DNA from: Cricetomys ansorgei
Lineage: Eukaryota; Chordata; Mammalia; Rodentia; Nesomyidae
NCBI GenBank assembly: GCA_026225945.1
Contig: JAMJFZ010001816.1
Coordinates: 2,023,501-2,087,500 of the forward strand
DNA length: 64,000 nt
Reading direction: 5' to 3'
The position numbers and the translations under genes are program-made. This document shows, one piece after another, positions 61,321 through 64,000 of this stretch (position 1 is the first letter of the stretch; each line of letters opens with the position of its first letter). The notes beneath the pieces were generated by a model that was given only the letters and a program-made list of their open reading frames with translations, had not been told where the DNA came from and did not search any database.

Positions 61321-62372
61321 AAAGTCTCCAAACCAAAAAAAGCCCAGGGCCAGACAGTTTTAGTACAGAATTCTATTAGATATTCAAAGAAGAATTAATG
61401 CCAATGTTCCTCAAACTAGTCCACAAAATAGAAGAAGAAAGAACACTGCCAGACTCATTTTATGAGTCCACATCACCCTGATACCCAAACTATACAAAGA
61501 TTCAACAAAGAAGGAATTACAGACCAATTTCCTTCATGAGCATACCTGCAAAAATACTCAGTAAAGTACTCACAATCTGAATCGAAGAACACATCAAAAA
61601 GATCATCCACCATGATCAAGTAGGCTTCATACCAGAGATACAGGGATGGTTCAATATACGAAAATCAGTCAATGTAATCCACCCTGTAAACAAACTGAAA
61701 GAAAAAAGCCACATAATCATCTCACTAGATGCTGAGAAAGCTTTCAACAATTAAATCCAACACCCCATCATGATAACAGTCTTGGAGAGATTAGGGATAC
61801 AAAGGACATACCTAAATATAATAAACACAATTTTCCACTAAAATCAGAAACAAGACAACATTGTCCTCTCTCTTCATACCTATTCAACATAGTGCTTGAA
61901 GTTTTAGCTAACATAAGAAGATCAAGGGGATACAAATTGGAAAGAAAGAAGTTAAAGTATCCTTTTTGCAGATGATATGATAGTATATATAAGCAACAAC
62001 CCTGAAAATTCTATCAGGGAACTTCTACAGCTAATGAACAACTTCAGTAAAGTCTCTGGCTACAAGATCAACTAGAAAACATGAGTAGCCCTCCTATATA
62101 CAAAATACAAATGGACTGAGAAATCAGGGAAACAACACCCTTCACAATAGCCACAAACAACATAAAATATCTTAGGGTGACTCTAACCAAGCAAATGAGG
62201 GATTTGATTGGCAAAAACTTTAAATCTTTGAAGAAAGAAATTGAAGAAGAACTCAAAAGATGGAAAGATCTCCAATGCTCCTGGATTGGTAGGATTACCA
62301 TAATAAAAATGACCATCGTACCAAAAGCAATCTACAGATTCAACACAATCACTATCAAAATCCCAACTTATC
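61321..62372 (+). pseudogene. L1 ORF2 reverse-transcriptase remnant
   Basis: Sense ORF2 starts abruptly at 61321 next to the antisense 5' UTR. Reverse-transcriptase landmarks in order: the KSPGPD-like region (~61345), IPKL-type strand (~61475), [17 protein letters not shown] (~61622-61675), LDAEKAFN (~61726) with a stop at 61752-61754, and the catalytic FADDM at 61965-61979. The last recognisable part is LKRWKDLQCSWIGRI... to IKIPT (~62367). Several stops and frameshifts; endonuclease and C-terminal parts are absent. Both catalytic Asp residues survive, but the frame does not. Confidence 0.8.
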
Positions 62373-63318
62373 AGGTAGCTACATCCAACATGAAGACAAG
62401 GAAGAATGAGAAAGAAACTCCAGACCTAAATGAGTCCATTTTGATTTGTTTGGTTTTCTGCAGACCTGTCCAAAGACACTGGTGAGGTGAGGTGGTCCTA
62501 ACAAGACACATCTGCTATGGTGATGAGAAAACCACCCCATTATGTGATACTCTCCTGCAGACAAGATTACAAGTTGTTTTCCCTGTGAACCAGACTCTAT
62601 CTTAAAATCTTGAAAGTGTTTCCTCAGGGTCAGCACATAGAAACTGTCTTCTAGAACTGGCCAAGGTTATGTCTTATGCTGATAGCTGAACTTGGTACTG
62701 TAAGAGCCACCCAGAAGGTGATGGTTTTGAAGGCATGAAGGGGTCTTTGGAAAGCAGCTGAAGCTTGGCACCATGAGAGGCCATGAGAAGCCACTGGTAA
62801 AAGTCCAGCTGTAGTAGTAGTTGTAGTAGTAGCTGAAGGCTCAGATTGAGAGGGATCATACAGATAAGTTGAGGCTTGTTACCATGAAGAAAGCCCAGGA
62901 GAGGCTATTGGTAAAAGTGCAGCCCAGTTGCAGCAAGGGACCCCAGCAATTCTGAAGATGGCAGTACCATGGGCTGACCACCAAGAACAGCAGCAGCAGT
63001 GGAATAGAGCCAGCTCGAGCCAGGAGAACAGGCTGTGTGTGCTGCAGAGAGCAGAGGCAGAGAAGTGACCCAAGCCCTTTGGAGGAGCCCAGAAGATCAT
63101 GAGTGAATTCCAGATAATTGGACATTGATAATGCTTTTCTGTTATTCAGAGACATGTGAAAAGCTTGATAGATGTTTGGTTTCATTTGGTCCTGTGTATT
63201 AGCAATCCTTGTGATGATTCTTCTTGTAGATATCTTGTAGATAGTTTTGCTGGTGCAGTGTTTAATTGTGTTGTAGAGCTAAAACAATTTTTTGTTGAAT
63301 TATACAGAAAAGGGGAAT
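62373..63318 (+). mobile_element. LTR-retroelement internal region (non-coding)
   Basis: Sequence between the broken ORF2 and the LTR. It holds two related ~110-bp units ('gaagcttggcaccatgagag' near 62760 and 'gaggcttgttaccatgaaga' near 62872, each with a '.ggtaaaagt.cagc' block) and ends in a polypurine tract, 'gaaaaggggaat' (63307-63318), directly before the LTR. It codes for nothing recognisable. It resembles rodent non-autonomous MaLR-type internal sequence. No 5' LTR was found in the window, so the copy is incomplete. Confidence 0.5.
63307..63318 (+). other. Polypurine tract (plus-strand primer)
   Basis: 'gaaaaggggaat' immediately precedes the LTR's TG start, the expected place for the primer of plus-strand synthesis. 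Confidence 0.55.
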
Positions 63319-63653
63319 TGTTGTAGAAATTTATGTTTAGTTGTGTTTAAAATATTGTTTTATGCACTGTTGGGTGACTATCCCAGCCTAGGTATTTGCA
63401 TTTTATGTTTTCTGTAGGTGTTGGATTTATGTGAGGGAAGTTGATTGTTAATGATCTGTATATGCTACCAGTAGAACATCTGAGGAGTTCTGGATCAATA
63501 AAAACACCTGAACTCAGATGCTCAGGGTTCCATTGTCCAGTATGGTGCTTGCCATTATAGTAGTTCCCTCTACCGAGGTCTGGAAGGGTTTACAGGTTTG
63601 AAAATGCTTCGCTGTCTCTCATGCTCAGCCACCACTGTGGGTGTACTACTACA
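63319..63653 (+). mobile_element. 335-bp 3' LTR
   Basis: Begins TGTTGTAG and ends CTACTACA, near-perfect inverted ends. AATAAA at 63497-63502 is a likely polyadenylation signal. L1 3' sequence resumes right after (63654, 'gtaacccagtcccagaaat'). The family is not named; it is short, like MaLR or some ERVK LTRs. Confidence 0.6.
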
Positions 63654-64000
63654 GTAACCCAGTCCCAGAAATAAAAACCTGGTATGAACTCACATATATG
63701 TGGATATTAACTGTTAGGCAAAGGACAAAGGTGCTGCAATCCCCAGACCCAGAGAGACTATGCAACAAGGTGAACTCCAGTGGGAACACAGGAATCTCCT
63801 TGGTATGGGAGAAATAGGACCGATAGTGCAGGTGAGTTGGGGGAGGCTGGAAATGGGAAGAGAAGAGGCCAGGTGAGGGGAGAAGGATGGAGGGAGAGAA
63901 TATATGGAGAGACAACAGGAATTGGAGGGAATTTAGGGGGAGTCTGGAGACCTAGTACAGTGGAAACTCAATGAAGTCCGTGATGGAGATTCTGGTGAGG
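63654..64000 (+). mobile_element. L1 3' end, continuing past the window
   Basis: 'ggtatgaactcacatatatg', 'tggatattaactgttaggca', 'aatccccagacccagagaga', 'ggaatctccttggtatggga' and a G/A-rich stretch are the end of ORF2 and the 3' UTR of rodent L1. Same sense as the ORF2 remnant, so possibly the same element, but about 1.2 kb of ORF2 is missing between them. Confidence 0.75.

Noticed and set aside
1..64000. CRISPR array, operon, prophage or bacterial mobile island
   Set aside because: The B1, B4, MaLR and L1 content shows mammalian DNA; no spaced direct repeats or bacterial-style gene packing.

Overview
The window looks like a gene-poor stretch of a muroid rodent genome. It is AT-rich and CpG-depleted. 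It carries B1 SINEs (clear ones near 22.9 and 26.6 kb), B2/B3- and B4-type tRNA-derived SINEs, Lx-type and younger L1 LINEs, MT/ORR1-type MaLR LTRs, and older mammal-wide repeats (MIR, L2, L1M, MLT1-like). The L1 ORF1 remnant near 60 kb has a coiled coil that reads more like cricetid (hamster, vole, deer mouse) than mouse or rat L1. That species-level call is an impression from memory, not a measurement. No complete protein-coding gene, tRNA, rRNA, CpG island or CRISPR array was seen. Nearly all open frames of 60-130 codons are what chance gives in AT-rich DNA, or are shadows of repeats; the (TG)n tract alone gives open frames of up to 350 codons.

Layout. 0-6 kb: unassigned sequence, two MIRs, Lx L1 3' ends. 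6-9.2 kb: copy 1 of a composite repeat with a B1-like head, an MT LTR, an L1 fragment and an ORR1 LTR back to back. 9.2-13.2 kb: an MLT1-like LTR, a B4 SINE and a 1-kb TG-rich satellite. 13.6-15.05 kb: an L1 whose halves face opposite ways, with a possible 9-bp target duplication. 16.3-22.8 kb: a 6.5-kb block with no recognised interspersed repeats and several patches resembling conserved non-coding elements. 22.8-28 kb: B1s, MaLR LTRs (one split by an L1 3' end), simple repeats and a MIR. 29.2-29.34 kb: a CpG-bearing coding-like island readable on both strands, the best exon candidate. 30.7-31.7 kb: copy 2 of the composite repeat. 32.7-34.8 kb: an ancient L1M split by younger insertions. 35-49.4 kb: worn SINEs, L2, MIR, L1 and MLT-like pieces plus unassigned DNA. 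49.5-49.9 kb: a CpG-dense open frame of unknown origin. 50-54.7 kb: L1 3' regions, including a well-preserved 1.55-kb 3' UTR with a poly(A) tail. 56.5-59.6 kb: an MT LTR, a TA/CA tract and a SINE. 59.9-64 kb: a rearranged younger L1 (antisense 5' UTR monomers and ORF1, then sense ORF2, then 3' UTR) interrupted by an LTR-retroelement 3' part with a polypurine tract and a 335-bp LTR.

No group of genes works together here and I found no undescribed molecular system. What stands out is the possible single exon, the repeat-free block, the undescribed-looking composite repeat family and the L1 rearrangements. All repeat family names come from remembered consensus patterns, so boundaries are approximate, generally within tens of bases.
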